Shown here piece after piece: positions 1 through 7,249 of a stretch of DNA of 13,670 nucleotides. The notes under the pieces were generated by a model that was given only the letters and a program-made list of their open reading frames with translations, made no database searches and was not told where the DNA came from. The stretch is from CAZDHT01 sp964505325. Lineage in GTDB: Bacteria; Planctomycetota; PUPC01. Where the stretch lies: contig CAZDHT010000134.1 of the NCBI GenBank assembly GCA_964505325.1, forward strand, positions 1-13,670. The letters run 5' to 3'. Each line of letters opens with the position of its first letter. Positions within the stretch are counted from its first letter, which is position 1. The position numbers were made by a program, and so were the translations under genes.

Positions 1-1
1 C

Positions 2-34
2 GGGCTTCTGGGCCTGAAGCGTCGTAGGCGCTGA
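2..34 (+). CDS. 3' end of an upstream PEP-CTERM protein gene (partial)
   Basis: Reading from base 2 gives GLLGLKRRRR and a TGA stop. This is the hydrophobic segment plus Arg-rich end of a PEP-CTERM sorting signal. It is almost base-for-base the same as the end of the gene that stops at 2264, which ends GLLGLKRRRR with TAA. The rest of the gene lies outside the window, so its body and role are unknown. It shows that the PEP-CTERM array continues upstream. The downstream DNA (hairpins, then a repeated leader) also matches what follows the gene ending at 2264. Confidence 0.8.
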   Translation, partial: GLLGLKRRRR

Positions 35-49
35 CGACATGGAGCCCTG

Positions 50-101
50 AAGAATGGCGGCTCGGCCGCCATGCTTCGAAGCTGACCGCGAGAGCGGTCG
101 C
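50..101 (+). repeat. Paired 3' hairpins after the upstream PEP-CTERM gene
   Basis: Stem one pairs 50-61 (AAGAATGGCGGC) with 65-76, with one mismatch and a TCG loop. Stem two pairs 83-89 with 94-100 around a GAGA loop. The same two hairpins recur at 2280-2335, and a variant at 9405-9461. There is no T-run behind them, so they may be weak terminators or RNA-end stabilisers rather than classic intrinsic terminators. Confidence 0.6.
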
Positions 102-110
102 CCGGGCAGC

Positions 111-260
111 GAAACCTGTGTGAGGTCGGAAACGCAGAACGCAAGTGTGAAACAGACCAGGGAACTTGGAGATATAGAGAAAGGAGGTCAGAGGCGGAAA
201 ACAAATGTGTGTTGGACGTTCGAGAGAGAGTGAACTTGGGGGGAAGAAAGGAGGCTTACG
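111..260 (+). repeat. Leader repeat, subtype A, upstream of PEP-CTERM gene 1
   Basis: It begins with ACCTGTGTGAGGTCGG (114-129), which can fold as GACCT/AGGTC in related copies. It continues with a block related to the leaders at 2345 and 5775, including a first AAAGGAGG at about 180-187. The downstream half is nearly the same as the leader at 7250-7398, with shared words such as AATGTGTGTTGGA and GTTCGAGAGAGAGTG. It ends in the start-proximal AAAGGAGG at 247-254, six bases before the ATG. No convincing promoter boxes are visible. Confidence 0.7.
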
Positions 261-2264
261 ATGAGTAAGCGCGTGATGTGTGTCTTGGGCGTGTTGGGTC
301 TGCTGGTGAGCGCGCCGCTCGCTTACGGCGTAGGGTCCGACGGGACGTGGACGAACACCAGCGGCGGCAGTTGGGACTTGGGCACCAATTGGTCCGGCGG
401 CACGATTGCTGACGGCTCGAACTACACGGCCGATTTCAGCACGCTGAACATCGCCAACGCCACGGTGGCGGTGACGCTGGACACGGCCCGGACCATCGGG
501 TACCTGAAGTTCGGCGACACGGGCGGCGGCTACAACAGCGGAAGCTGGCAGATCGCCCACGCCACGAACATCCTGACCCTGGACACCGGCGGCGCGGGCA
601 CCCCGACGATTTCCAACAAGGGGAACGCCTCGAACTCCGACTGCGGCGCCTACATGGACGTGGTCCTGGCCGGGACCGAGGGCGTCGCCATCACGAAAGT
701 GGGCACCAACCGGATCAACCCGACCTTCTTCCGCAAGGCCAACACGTTGACCGGGGGCATCAGTGTTGAGAATGGCGGGAAGCTGGCGGCGACCGTCAAC
801 GGCGCGTTCAGTTCGAACACGGTGACCGTGAAGACGGGCGGCACCCTGTACCTGCGCGACAGCGTGACGATCTGGAACAATTTCGTGCTCGAAAACGGCG
901 CCACGCTGGGAATTGAACCGGATAACGCCTACGACGCGAACTGCACGCACACGGGTACGATCACGCTGGACAGCGGCACCGCCAACATCACCGCCGACGA
1001 TGCGGACCTTACCCTGGACGGAGTCATCGGCGAGAACGTCGCCAACTGCGGGCTGTCCTTCGGCGGCACGGGATACGGCTCGTACCAGGAGTGGACCATC
1101 GTCAACGGCGTCAACACCTTCACCGGGCTGGTGAACGTGGGCACGAAGGCGCGGGTCATCGTGACCAAGGCGGACGGCCTGGGGACGGGCACCGGCGCCG
1201 TCACCGTGAGCGGCGTCAGTGGCAACAGCCAGGAAGCCTATCTGTCGGTGCGCGACGCGGCCGGCTTGAATGCCAACCGCCCCATCACCGTGGGCACGGC
1301 CGGCATCCTCCGCCTGGGCGAGGGCGTCACGATGGGCAATACCGTGACCCTGTCGGGCGGCATGTTCGGGTTCGACGCCGCCAACTCCGGCGACCGCTTC
1401 CACAACGGCTCCATCATCCTCACGGGAGGGACCACGTCGTACGTCGACCGGTCAAACGGCTATGGGACCTGGTACCAGACGGGCATCATCAGCGGCGACG
1501 GGGCCCTCTACATTATGGGCTACAACTCCTACGACACCACGCTCTACTTCAACGGCGACAACCGCTACACCGGCGGCACGATTGCCGAGAAGCAGTCGAA
1601 CGAGAAGCAGACCTACGTCGGCCACAACAACGCCTTCGGCACTGGCCCGGTCCAGCTCAGGTCCGACGCCGACACCAAGGAAGCGTTCCGACTGAACGCC
1701 AACCTGGAGATGCCCAACGCGTTCCGCGGGCGCGGCAAGATCGGGACCGGCAGCTACGTGCTGACGGCCACCGGGAGCTTCGCCCCGCGCGACACCGGGC
1801 TGAGCGTGGTTACCAGGAACATCGGCACGATGTACGTCGAGGACCTGAAGTTCGGCTCTGACAGCGACGGCTGCGACTACAACTGGGACTACGGCTACGT
1901 CAACACCGCGGCGGCAGCCGATCCGCCCGTCTACGAACGCAAGAACGACCTGATCGCGACCGAGACGCTGGAGTTCGGCACCGCCGCCGCCGTGCTGAAC
2001 CTCGGGACCTGGATCGATGAGAGTGGCGGCCTCTACCCGGATCCGGAACCGGACGACTACGTCCTCTTCACCTACACCGGGGCCGACCCGACCCTGCCGG
2101 CCTGGACGATCAACAACGTCCCCGCCGGCATGATCGCCGAGGTGCGGCTCGACGTGGACAACAGCCAGGTGATCCTGGCGCTCGAACGCCCCCCCATCCC
2201 CGAGCCGGGCGCGCTCTCGCTGCTCGGTCTCGGGCTTCTGGGCCTGAAGCGTCGCAGGCGCTAA
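261..2264 (+). CDS. PEP-CTERM protein with autotransporter-type beta-strand repeats (gene 1)
   Basis: This 667-residue exported protein starts at the ATG six bases after AAAGGAGG. Residues 1-23 form a Sec signal peptide: MSKR, then a hydrophobic core ending SAPLAYG. The mature part opens with Trp-rich GTWTNTSGGSWDLGTNWSGG. It continues with Gly/Thr/Asn-rich beta-strand repeats (around residues 164-215, 305-370 and 425-470, for example TGGISVENGGKLAA and YTGGTIAEKQ) of the passenger-associated/autotransporter repeat type common in planctomycete and verrucomicrobial surface proteins. Before the tail is a DDYVLFTYTGA segment typical of these proteins. The end has PEP at 647-649, a hydrophobic stretch and KRRRR, the exosortase sorting signal. 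The likely product is a beta-helical surface or matrix protein. Its ligand is unknown and no catalytic motif is visible. Confidence 0.9.
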   Translation: MSKRVMCVLGVLGLLVSAPLAYGVGSDGTWTNTSGGSWDLGTNWSGGTIADGSNYTADFSTLNIANATVAVTLDTARTIGYLKFGDTGGGYNSGSWQIAHATNILTLDTGGAGTPTISNKGNASNSDCGAYMDVVLAGTEGVAITKVGTNRINPTFFRKANTLTGGISVENGGKLAATVNGAFSSNTVTVKTGGTLYLRDSVTIWNNFVLENGATLGIEPDNAYDANCTHTGTITLDSGTANITADDADLTLDGVIGENVANCGLSFGGTGYGSYQEWTIVNGVNTFTGLVNVGTKARVIVTKADGLGTGTGAVTVSGVSGNSQEAYLSVRDAAGLNANRPITVGTAGILRLGEGVTMGNTVTLSGGMFGFDAANSGDRFHNGSIILTGGTTSYVDRSNGYGTWYQTGIISGDGALYIMGYNSYDTTLYFNGDNRYTGGTIAEKQSNEKQTYVGHNNAFGTGPVQLRSDADTKEAFRLNANLEMPNAFRGRGKIGTGSYVLTATGSFAPRDTGLSVVTRNIGTMYVEDLKFGSDSDGCDYNWDYGYVNTAAAADPPVYERKNDLIATETLEFGTAAAVLNLGTWIDESGGLYPDPEPDDYVLFTYTGADPTLPAWTINNVPAGMIAEVRLDVDNSQVILALERPPIPEPGALSLLGLGLLGLKRRRR

Positions 2265-2279
2265 CGGCATGACGCCCTG

Positions 2280-2335
2280 AAGAATGGCGGCCGCCCGGCC
2301 GCCATTCTTCGAAGCCGACCGCGAGAGCGGTCGGC
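2280..2335 (+). repeat. Paired 3' hairpins after gene 1
   Basis: Stem one is a perfect 12-bp pair, AAGAATGGCGGC at 2280-2291 with 2298-2309. Stem two is a perfect 9-bp pair, GCCGACCGC at 2314-2322 with 2327-2335, closing a GAGA (GNRA-type) tetraloop. This is the best-preserved copy of the array's 3' hairpin pair. The T-rich 3' arm of stem one (ATTCTT) could support termination, but no clear U-tract follows. Confidence 0.7.
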
Positions 2336-2344
2336 CGGGCAGCC

Positions 2345-2495
2345 AGACCTGTGTGAGGTCGGCAATGCAGAGAGCAAATGGGACAGAAACCAGGGAACTC
2401 AGAGATAACAGAAAGGAGGATTCGGGTCGTTGGGATTTGGGATTTCATTGGGCAGTGGGTCTTGGGCATTGGTCATTTCTTTTCGGAAAGGAGGC
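2345..2495 (+). repeat. Leader repeat, subtype B, ending at the assembly gap
   Basis: The leader carries ACCTGTGTGAGGTCGG (2347-2362) and a 54-base block at 2375-2428 that recurs exactly at 2506-2559. Next come spaced GGG runs and then GGAAAGGAGGC, which stops at the Ns. In all other leaders that last element is followed within six bases by an ATG, so this copy is a leader without its gene. It is the left edge of missing sequence. Confidence 0.8.
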
Positions 2496-2505
2496 NNNNN
2501 NNNNN
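2496..2505. other. Assembly gap (10 Ns) inside the repeated leaders
   Basis: Ten Ns join two contigs of the same repeated leader. The left contig ends at the ribosome binding site of a leader. The right contig starts inside the next leader, at CAAATGGGAC. The Ns are probably a placeholder rather than a measured size. Reading frames that run through them are not credible. Confidence 0.95.
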
Positions 2506-2645
2506 CAAATGGGACAGAAACCAGGGAACTCAGAGATAACAGAAAGGAGGATTCGGGTCATCGGGATTTCAGGTTTGGGATTTCAGGTTTGGGATTTCAT
2601 CGGGTCTTGGGCATTGGTCATTTCTTTTCGGAAAGGAGGCTTACG
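2506..2645 (+). repeat. Leader repeat, subtype B, upstream of gene 2
   Basis: Bases 2506-2559 repeat 2375-2428 exactly, and 2602-2640 repeat 2457-2495 exactly. Between them is a short tandem repeat with unit GGGATTTCAGGTTT, present twice plus a partial copy. The start-proximal AAAGGAGG is at 2632-2639. The run TTTCTTT TCGG AAAGGAG could fold into a weak 7-bp hairpin covering part of this site. It is not preserved in every leader. Confidence 0.75.
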
Positions 2646-4181
2646 ATGAGTAAGCGCGTGTTAGGTATCACGGTGCTCATGGTAGCTTTGGTTGCGGGGT
2701 TGATGGTCTCGAACGCGTTCGGCTTCGACATCTCGGCGGACCAGGAGTTGGAGGGCGGGGCCATTTTGGATAGTTCCAACCCGCCGGGGGACGACGTGAC
2801 GCCCAGCCCGAGCACGTTCGGGCACCCCACCCTCGGCGGCTACAAGTATGACCTGACCGACCAGGACGGGCCCGGCCCTGGCACAACCGGGGTGAGCAGC
2901 CCGGGCATCAATCTCCAAGGCAACAAGCTCTGGAACGATAACGCCGAGTCCTTTGAGCTTGATCTGGCTGGCGGCAATCTCACCGGAACAGGCGCAAAGG
3001 CGATCGAGACAATTGACGTGGGGGTGCCGGGCGGAACTCACGGGTATCACGCCACAAAGACATATTGGCTCGCTGGCGACGTGGCGGTGAGGAACGTGGC
3101 TGACGTTTCAGCGGGCGGGATCGTCACGTTTTGCGAATTGACGGGCAGTAACTACGGTATGGCGGGAGACGTCGTCATCGGTGAGGCCGGGGACCGGGCG
3201 AACAGCGTCCGCGTGGACTACATCGACACACACGGGAAGGGCGCGGGCGCGCGTGCGGGGAACCTCACCATCTACTCCAATGGCGACGTGAAGATCGAGG
3301 ATGGGGCGGCCAACCCCGGCGACATCCTGGCCTACGCGACCAGCGGCAGCCGCTCGGGCACCATCAACATCCAGCACGACGGCGCGTTCAAGGCCCGCGA
3401 CGTCCAGGACTACCTGGGCGGCGCGTGGACCGGCGGCGAGATGATGGGCAGCTTCACCGCCGAGGGCGACGTGGTGGGCGACGGAGCCAGCGGCTCCTTC
3501 GAGTGCCGGGACATCAACCAGTACTTCACCTACTGGAGCTACAGGGGGAACGTCGGCTTCGTCGACATCTCCGGCTACACCGGCGTTCTCATCTCCGGGG
3601 GCATCGACACCCACAGCACCGCCACAGGCTCCAACACATCGAAGTACGCCAGCAACGTGACCATCGAGGACATCGAAGGTGACATCGTCATCGTCGGGGC
3701 CATCGATCTGCAAGGCAACACGGGCGGCACCCCTCCCGATCCCCAGTACAACGGCGTGCTGACCCTCGAGACCATCGCGTCGAAGATCACCCTGGGCGAC
3801 GAGGCGAACCCCGGCGCCGAGATCTTGGACCTCGACAAGGTGAAGTACATCCTGTTCGATTCGGAGACCGGGGTGAGCTGGATCTGGCACGACATCGACA
3901 ACTGGAGCGACGGCAGCGACACGCTCCGCGTCGGGAACCCCGGTGACGTCGTGTACTACAGCCGCGGTGCGAACCCCGACCTGCTCACCGGCGGGCCGCT
4001 GGGCGACGGTGTGTATCCGCTGACGGGTGGCGGCATCGACGGCACGCTGGAGCCGACCCCGCTCCCCGTCCCGGAGCCGGCGGGGCTCGGGCTGCTCGGC
4101 TTGGCGCTGTTGAGCCTGTGGCGGAGCCGCAGCGCGAAATCCACCTCTAACGGGCTCGGTCTGAGACGAAGGAGGAGTTAG
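2646..4181 (+). CDS. PEP-CTERM protein, paralogue of gene 3 (gene 2)
   Basis: This is a 511-residue secreted protein. The ATG at 2646 was chosen because AAAGGAGG ends six bases upstream and the product then begins with the array's MSKR signal peptide (cleavage probably after SNAFG, about residue 26). A longer reading from 2430 crosses the N gap and is rejected. The body is Gly/Asp-rich and predicted to be beta-strand, with recurring units such as SGTINIQHDGAFKARDVQDY and DGASGSFECRDINQY that match gene 3. No enzyme motif is visible. The C-terminus is odd: PEP starts at residue 476, leaving 36 residues to the end instead of the usual 21-23. After LWRSRS there is an added AKSTSNGLGLRRRRS, as if a second sorting-tail end were fused in frame. 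A cell-surface role is inferred. Confidence 0.88.
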   Translation: MSKRVLGITVLMVALVAGLMVSNAFGFDISADQELEGGAILDSSNPPGDDVTPSPSTFGHPTLGGYKYDLTDQDGPGPGTTGVSSPGINLQGNKLWNDNAESFELDLAGGNLTGTGAKAIETIDVGVPGGTHGYHATKTYWLAGDVAVRNVADVSAGGIVTFCELTGSNYGMAGDVVIGEAGDRANSVRVDYIDTHGKGAGARAGNLTIYSNGDVKIEDGAANPGDILAYATSGSRSGTINIQHDGAFKARDVQDYLGGAWTGGEMMGSFTAEGDVVGDGASGSFECRDINQYFTYWSYRGNVGFVDISGYTGVLISGGIDTHSTATGSNTSKYASNVTIEDIEGDIVIVGAIDLQGNTGGTPPDPQYNGVLTLETIASKITLGDEANPGAEILDLDKVKYILFDSETGVSWIWHDIDNWSDGSDTLRVGNPGDVVYYSRGANPDLLTGGPLGDGVYPLTGGGIDGTLEPTPLPVPEPAGLGLLGLALLSLWRSRSAKSTSNGLGLRRRRS

Positions 4182-4284
4182 CCACATGATGCAGATGGGA
4201 ACGGATTTGGGTTTTGGGATTTGGAGCTTGTTTGCTATTTGGGCTTTGGCATTTGTCGTTTCTCTTTTGGAAAGGAGGCTTACG
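4182..4284 (+). repeat. Leader repeat, subtype C, between genes 2 and 3
   Basis: Only 103 bases separate the genes and no 3' hairpin is present. The leader starts at the stop codon (TTAGCCACA) and runs through GGATTTGGAGCTTGTTTG-like words, shared with the leader before gene 6. It ends with AAAGGAGG at 4271-4278. The short gap and missing hairpin make cotranscription of genes 2 and 3 likely. Confidence 0.65.
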
Positions 4285-5712
4285 ATGAGTAAGCACATGT
4301 TGGGTGTGGCAGTGTTGGTGGTGATGGTTGCGATCGGGCTGGCGGGGGCGGTCGCGTGGGCGGCCCCGCTGGATAGCTCGGTCGATCTGGACGCGGCCCC
4401 GCCGATTCCGCTGGCGGGGGGAACGGAGAACGTGACCCAGGCGACGGCCGGCGCGTGGACCGGCTACTACGACTTCGGCGACAAGAACGGCGACGGCACC
4501 CGCGACGACCCCGTCTCGCCCGCCGGGCTGAGCATGGGCACCCACAGCCTGTACAGCGACATGGACAACAGCGCGTCCATCAAGCTGAATCTGAACGGCG
4601 GCGACCTGACCGCCACCTCGGGTAAAATCAGCACGTCCAACAAGCGGGCCACGGGCGACATCCACATCTACGACGTCGGCACCATCGCCATGGGCGATGC
4701 GTACATCGACTCCGGCTGGTACGTCAACTCCGGCTACGGCGGAGCCTGGGACCCGAACGGCAGCACGCTGATCGGGCAGGACGGCACGGCCGGTCCCCGC
4801 GCGGGCAACGTCCAGGTCGCCGGGATCAGCTCGGCCACGTGGTGGAACCGCAACGCCGGCGACGTGATCATCCACAGCTCCGGCGACGTGCTGATCCAGG
4901 ATTCCGGCGGCACGCCCAAGCCGCTGAGGTCGGACATGATTTACGTTAACAGGAACTCGGGGGACATCCAGGTTCACCACGACGGCACGTTCGTCGCCGG
5001 CGACATCACCGCGACCGTCCGGCAGGGTGTGGCCGACCCCGGCGACCTCCTTTTCGACGGCGACACGCTGGGCAACGGCGCGTCCGGCACGTTCAGCGCC
5101 GACCTGATCGATACCCACGACCTGCAGACAACCTGGGGCGCCTACGGCGGTATCACCGGCACGATCACGATCCAGGGCTACACCGAGGCCACCATCGGCA
5201 ACGTCGACACCCGCATGAAAGGCGGGTACACCGACGCCGGGTTCCTGAGCGTGACCGGGATCACGAACGACATCACCATTACGGGTACTATCGACCTGGA
5301 TGGCGTCGACCGCGCCGGCTACTACTATGACGGAGAACTGACGCTCGCGTGCGGCGGCACGATCACGCTGGAGGGCGGCCTCGACTGCGGTCTCTTCGAT
5401 CCGCCCGCCTCGGGCCACGTCTTCGACCCCGGCGTCGAGACGTTCATCGAAGGGCTGCTCGACAACGTCGACACCGACGACGCAACGGTCACGGAGATCA
5501 CCAGCCCCGACGTCGTCTGGTACTACCCGCTGGTGCCGGGCAACGAATACCTGTTCGACGATGACGTCCACGACGGGCTTCAGGACGGCGTGTGGGCGCT
5601 AAGCGGCGGCGGCCTGCTCAAGCCGATTGCCCCACCCGTCCCCGAGCCCGGCTCCGCGGCGTTGGCTCTGCTGGGTCTGGCGGCGCTCAGCCTGAGAAGA
5701 AGGAGAAGTTAG
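4285..5712 (+). CDS. PEP-CTERM protein, paralogue of gene 2 (gene 3)
   Basis: This is a 475-residue secreted protein. The start at 4285 follows AAAGGAGG by six bases and gives MSKHMLGVAVL, a signal peptide ending near VAWA (about residue 27). An upstream in-frame ATG at 4186 would place 33 repeat-encoded residues ahead of the signal peptide, so it is not used here. Residues about 66-75 read DKNGDGTRDD, resembling a calcium-binding EF-hand/dockerin-type loop. The body shares units with gene 2, for example GDIQVHHDGTFVAGDI against GTINIQHDGAFKARDV, and NGASGTFSADLIDTHD against DGASGSFECRDINQY. The sorting tail has PEP at 453, a hydrophobic run, then LRRRRS. The role is probably surface or matrix-associated. 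The function is not recognised. Confidence 0.9.
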   Translation: MSKHMLGVAVLVVMVAIGLAGAVAWAAPLDSSVDLDAAPPIPLAGGTENVTQATAGAWTGYYDFGDKNGDGTRDDPVSPAGLSMGTHSLYSDMDNSASIKLNLNGGDLTATSGKISTSNKRATGDIHIYDVGTIAMGDAYIDSGWYVNSGYGGAWDPNGSTLIGQDGTAGPRAGNVQVAGISSATWWNRNAGDVIIHSSGDVLIQDSGGTPKPLRSDMIYVNRNSGDIQVHHDGTFVAGDITATVRQGVADPGDLLFDGDTLGNGASGTFSADLIDTHDLQTTWGAYGGITGTITIQGYTEATIGNVDTRMKGGYTDAGFLSVTGITNDITITGTIDLDGVDRAGYYYDGELTLACGGTITLEGGLDCGLFDPPASGHVFDPGVETFIEGLLDNVDTDDATVTEITSPDVVWYYPLVPGNEYLFDDDVHDGLQDGVWALSGGGLLKPIAPPVPEPGSAALALLGLAALSLRRRRS

Positions 5713-5740
5713 ACGCAGATTGACACAGATTGACACGGAC

Positions 5741-5772
5741 CTGTCCGGGCGGCGGACACGTCGCCCGGACAG
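5741..5772 (+). repeat. 11-bp 3' hairpin after gene 3
   Basis: CTGTCCGGGCG (5741-5751) pairs perfectly with CGCCCGGACAG (5762-5772) around a 10-base loop. It differs in sequence from the hairpins at 50 and 2280 but occupies the same position relative to the following ACCTGTGTGAG block. A matching copy follows gene 4 at 7216-7247. No U-tract follows, so terminator activity is uncertain. Confidence 0.65.
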
Positions 5773-5774
5773 CC

Positions 5775-5936
5775 AGACCTGTGTGAGCTCGGAAATGCAG
5801 AGAGCAAACAGGACAGAAACCAGGGAACTCAGAGATGAAAGAAAGGAGGATTCGGGTCATTGGGGTTTTGGATTTGGGACTTCATTGGGCATTGGTGCTT
5901 GGACATTGGGCATTCTCTCAGGAAAGGAGGCTTGCG
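5775..5936 (+). repeat. Leader repeat, subtype B, upstream of gene 4
   Basis: The leader has ACCTGTGTGAGCTCGG (5777-5792), then the same MQRAN..ETRELRD-like block seen in the leader at 2345, with a first AAAGGAGG near 5841. Spaced GGG runs follow, then a second AAAGGAGG at 5923-5930 with the six-base spacer CTTGCG. A 49-codon frame (5795-5944) crosses the leader and overlaps the start of gene 4, but it is not conserved in the other copies. Confidence 0.7.
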
Positions 5937-7208
5937 ATGAGTAAGCACATGTTGGGTGTGGCAATGTTGGTGGCGGTCATGCTCGTGTCTGGCGCGATAG
6001 CGGTTGCCGTGCCCGTGGACGGGCCGAACGTCGTCATGCGCACAATCGGCGGCGAGCCCGCGATGGTCAATTCGCCGGACATCTTGAACCCGAGGACCAA
6101 CAACGGCGGCATCAAGGTCATGACCATGAACCCCGCCACGGGTGTCATCTACGGCTGCGATACGTACGTCTCCAATAACGGTCGCGCCGAATGGTTCCTG
6201 CTGGACAGCTCGGTTGTCTCCACGCCCTCGGCGCCCAGTGATGCGCTGATCGGCGGCATCGCCGCCATCGCGGCCAGTCAGTACACCGGGTCGGTGAGGG
6301 GCGACGGCGGCACCACCGACAACTCGACCCTCAACCCGCCGAGCGGCGGAGACGTCACGTTCAACCCCGACTACAACGAAGGCGCGTTGGTGTGCCTTAA
6401 CGCCTACAACTACTTTGAGGCCAACGAGTGGGCCGTGCAGGACACTTCGGTCGGCTGGGGCCACACTGTCGAGCCCAACGGCGTCAACACCGTCGCCAAC
6501 TATGCCAACGCGAGGGTCACCTTCGGCGGGTACAGCCAGACCGACGGCGAAGGGTTCGGTTACCTGGACCGGTCCACCGTGACCGGCGGCACGCTGACCG
6601 ACGTATCCCGCTATGTCTGGGCCTACCATTACGGCGGCAACGATACGCTCAGGATCGCCCATGTCGACGCCACCGGGTTTTCGGCCGCGCCCGACGACCT
6701 CACCACCGGCGCCCGCAGCGCCGAACAGCGCGCGGGAGCAGGCGGCTACGTGCTGCTGACCCCGGCTCAACTCTACGCGCTGGCGCCGGCCGGGTGCGCC
6801 CTCAACGGACTCGCCGTACGGGGCGAGGTGGGAGCCGACGTCTTCGACATCTACATGCTTCTCACCGACGCCACCAGTACATACCTGACCGGCATCCAGG
6901 CGACCGTTCCGTCCGACGGCTCGGCGATGAGCACCGAGATCATCGATCTGGACCTGACCGGCCCCAACACGTACCTCCAGCTCATGGACACCGTGGCCGC
7001 CGCCGACGTACTGGGCACGAGCCTGACCTTCAGCGCCGACGGCAATACGCTCTACGTGGCCGGCTACCTCGACTACAGCGAGGGCAACGCCTACGACACG
7101 GGCCGCATCTACATCTTCGACGTGAGCGAGGTCGTGCCCATCCCCGAGCCGGCGGGGCTCTCGCTGCTCGGTCTGGCAATGCTCGGTATCAGAAGGAAAC
7201 GTTCGTAG
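5937..7208 (+). CDS. PEP-CTERM protein, possible beta-propeller-like body (gene 4)
   Basis: This 423-residue secreted protein starts at 5937, six bases after AAAGGAGG. The first 35 or so bases are nearly those of gene 3, giving MSKHMLGVAMLVAVM, with a signal peptide ending around residue 25. The body has phrases such as KVMTMNPATGVIYGCDTYV, RYVWAYHYGGNDTLRIAHVD and LTFSADGNTLYVAGYLDY. The spacing resembles repeated blades of a beta-propeller, but I cannot assign a family. The tail has PEP at 403, then LSLLGLAMLGIRRKRS. It shows no similarity to genes 2 or 3 outside the signal peptide and tail. The function is unknown and the location is inferred to be the cell surface. Confidence 0.88.
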   Translation: MSKHMLGVAMLVAVMLVSGAIAVAVPVDGPNVVMRTIGGEPAMVNSPDILNPRTNNGGIKVMTMNPATGVIYGCDTYVSNNGRAEWFLLDSSVVSTPSAPSDALIGGIAAIAASQYTGSVRGDGGTTDNSTLNPPSGGDVTFNPDYNEGALVCLNAYNYFEANEWAVQDTSVGWGHTVEPNGVNTVANYANARVTFGGYSQTDGEGFGYLDRSTVTGGTLTDVSRYVWAYHYGGNDTLRIAHVDATGFSAAPDDLTTGARSAEQRAGAGGYVLLTPAQLYALAPAGCALNGLAVRGEVGADVFDIYMLLTDATSTYLTGIQATVPSDGSAMSTEIIDLDLTGPNTYLQLMDTVAAADVLGTSLTFSADGNTLYVAGYLDYSEGNAYDTGRIYIFDVSEVVPIPEPAGLSLLGLAMLGIRRKRS

Positions 7209-7215
7209 AAACCAT

Positions 7216-7247
7216 CTGTCCGGGCGGTGGAAACGTCGCTCGGACAG
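7216..7247 (+). repeat. 11-bp 3' hairpin after gene 4
   Basis: CTGTCCGGGCG (7216-7226) pairs with CGCTCGGACAG (7237-7247), including one G-T (G-U) wobble, around a GTGGAAACGT loop. It is the counterpart of the hairpin at 5741-5772. The single base change in the 3' arm and the changes in the loop leave the stem intact. Confidence 0.65.
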
Positions 7248-7249
7248 CC

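Noticed and set aside
111..260. Leader as a known riboswitch
   Set aside because: No recognised riboswitch core could be matched. The copies share sequence by duplication and I cannot show ligand-binding structure.
1091..1861. Arg/His-rich forward frame inside gene 1
   Set aside because: It is a shifted reading of the real gene with no start signal and a composition typical of GC-rich shadows. The same applies to 6428-7261 and 10946-11542.
1452..2270. Long reverse-strand frames opposite the PEP-CTERM genes (also 3108-4298, 4147-5571 and 5829-7478)
   Set aside because: They mirror GC-rich codon use of the forward genes, lack binding sites, and cross gene ends and repeats.
2430..2645. N-terminal extension of gene 2 across the gap
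   Set aside because: The frame passes through ten Ns and leader repeat DNA. A strong binding site and signal peptide begin at 2646.
5720..5735. Two TTGACA boxes as -35 promoter elements
   Set aside because: They belong to a tandem GATTGACACA word repeat, and no -10-like sequence follows at a suitable distance.
5795..5944. 49-codon upstream frame overlapping the start of gene 4
   Set aside because: Other leader copies lose the ATG, shift frame, or fuse to the next gene, so protein coding is not conserved and the frame is probably an accident of the repeat.
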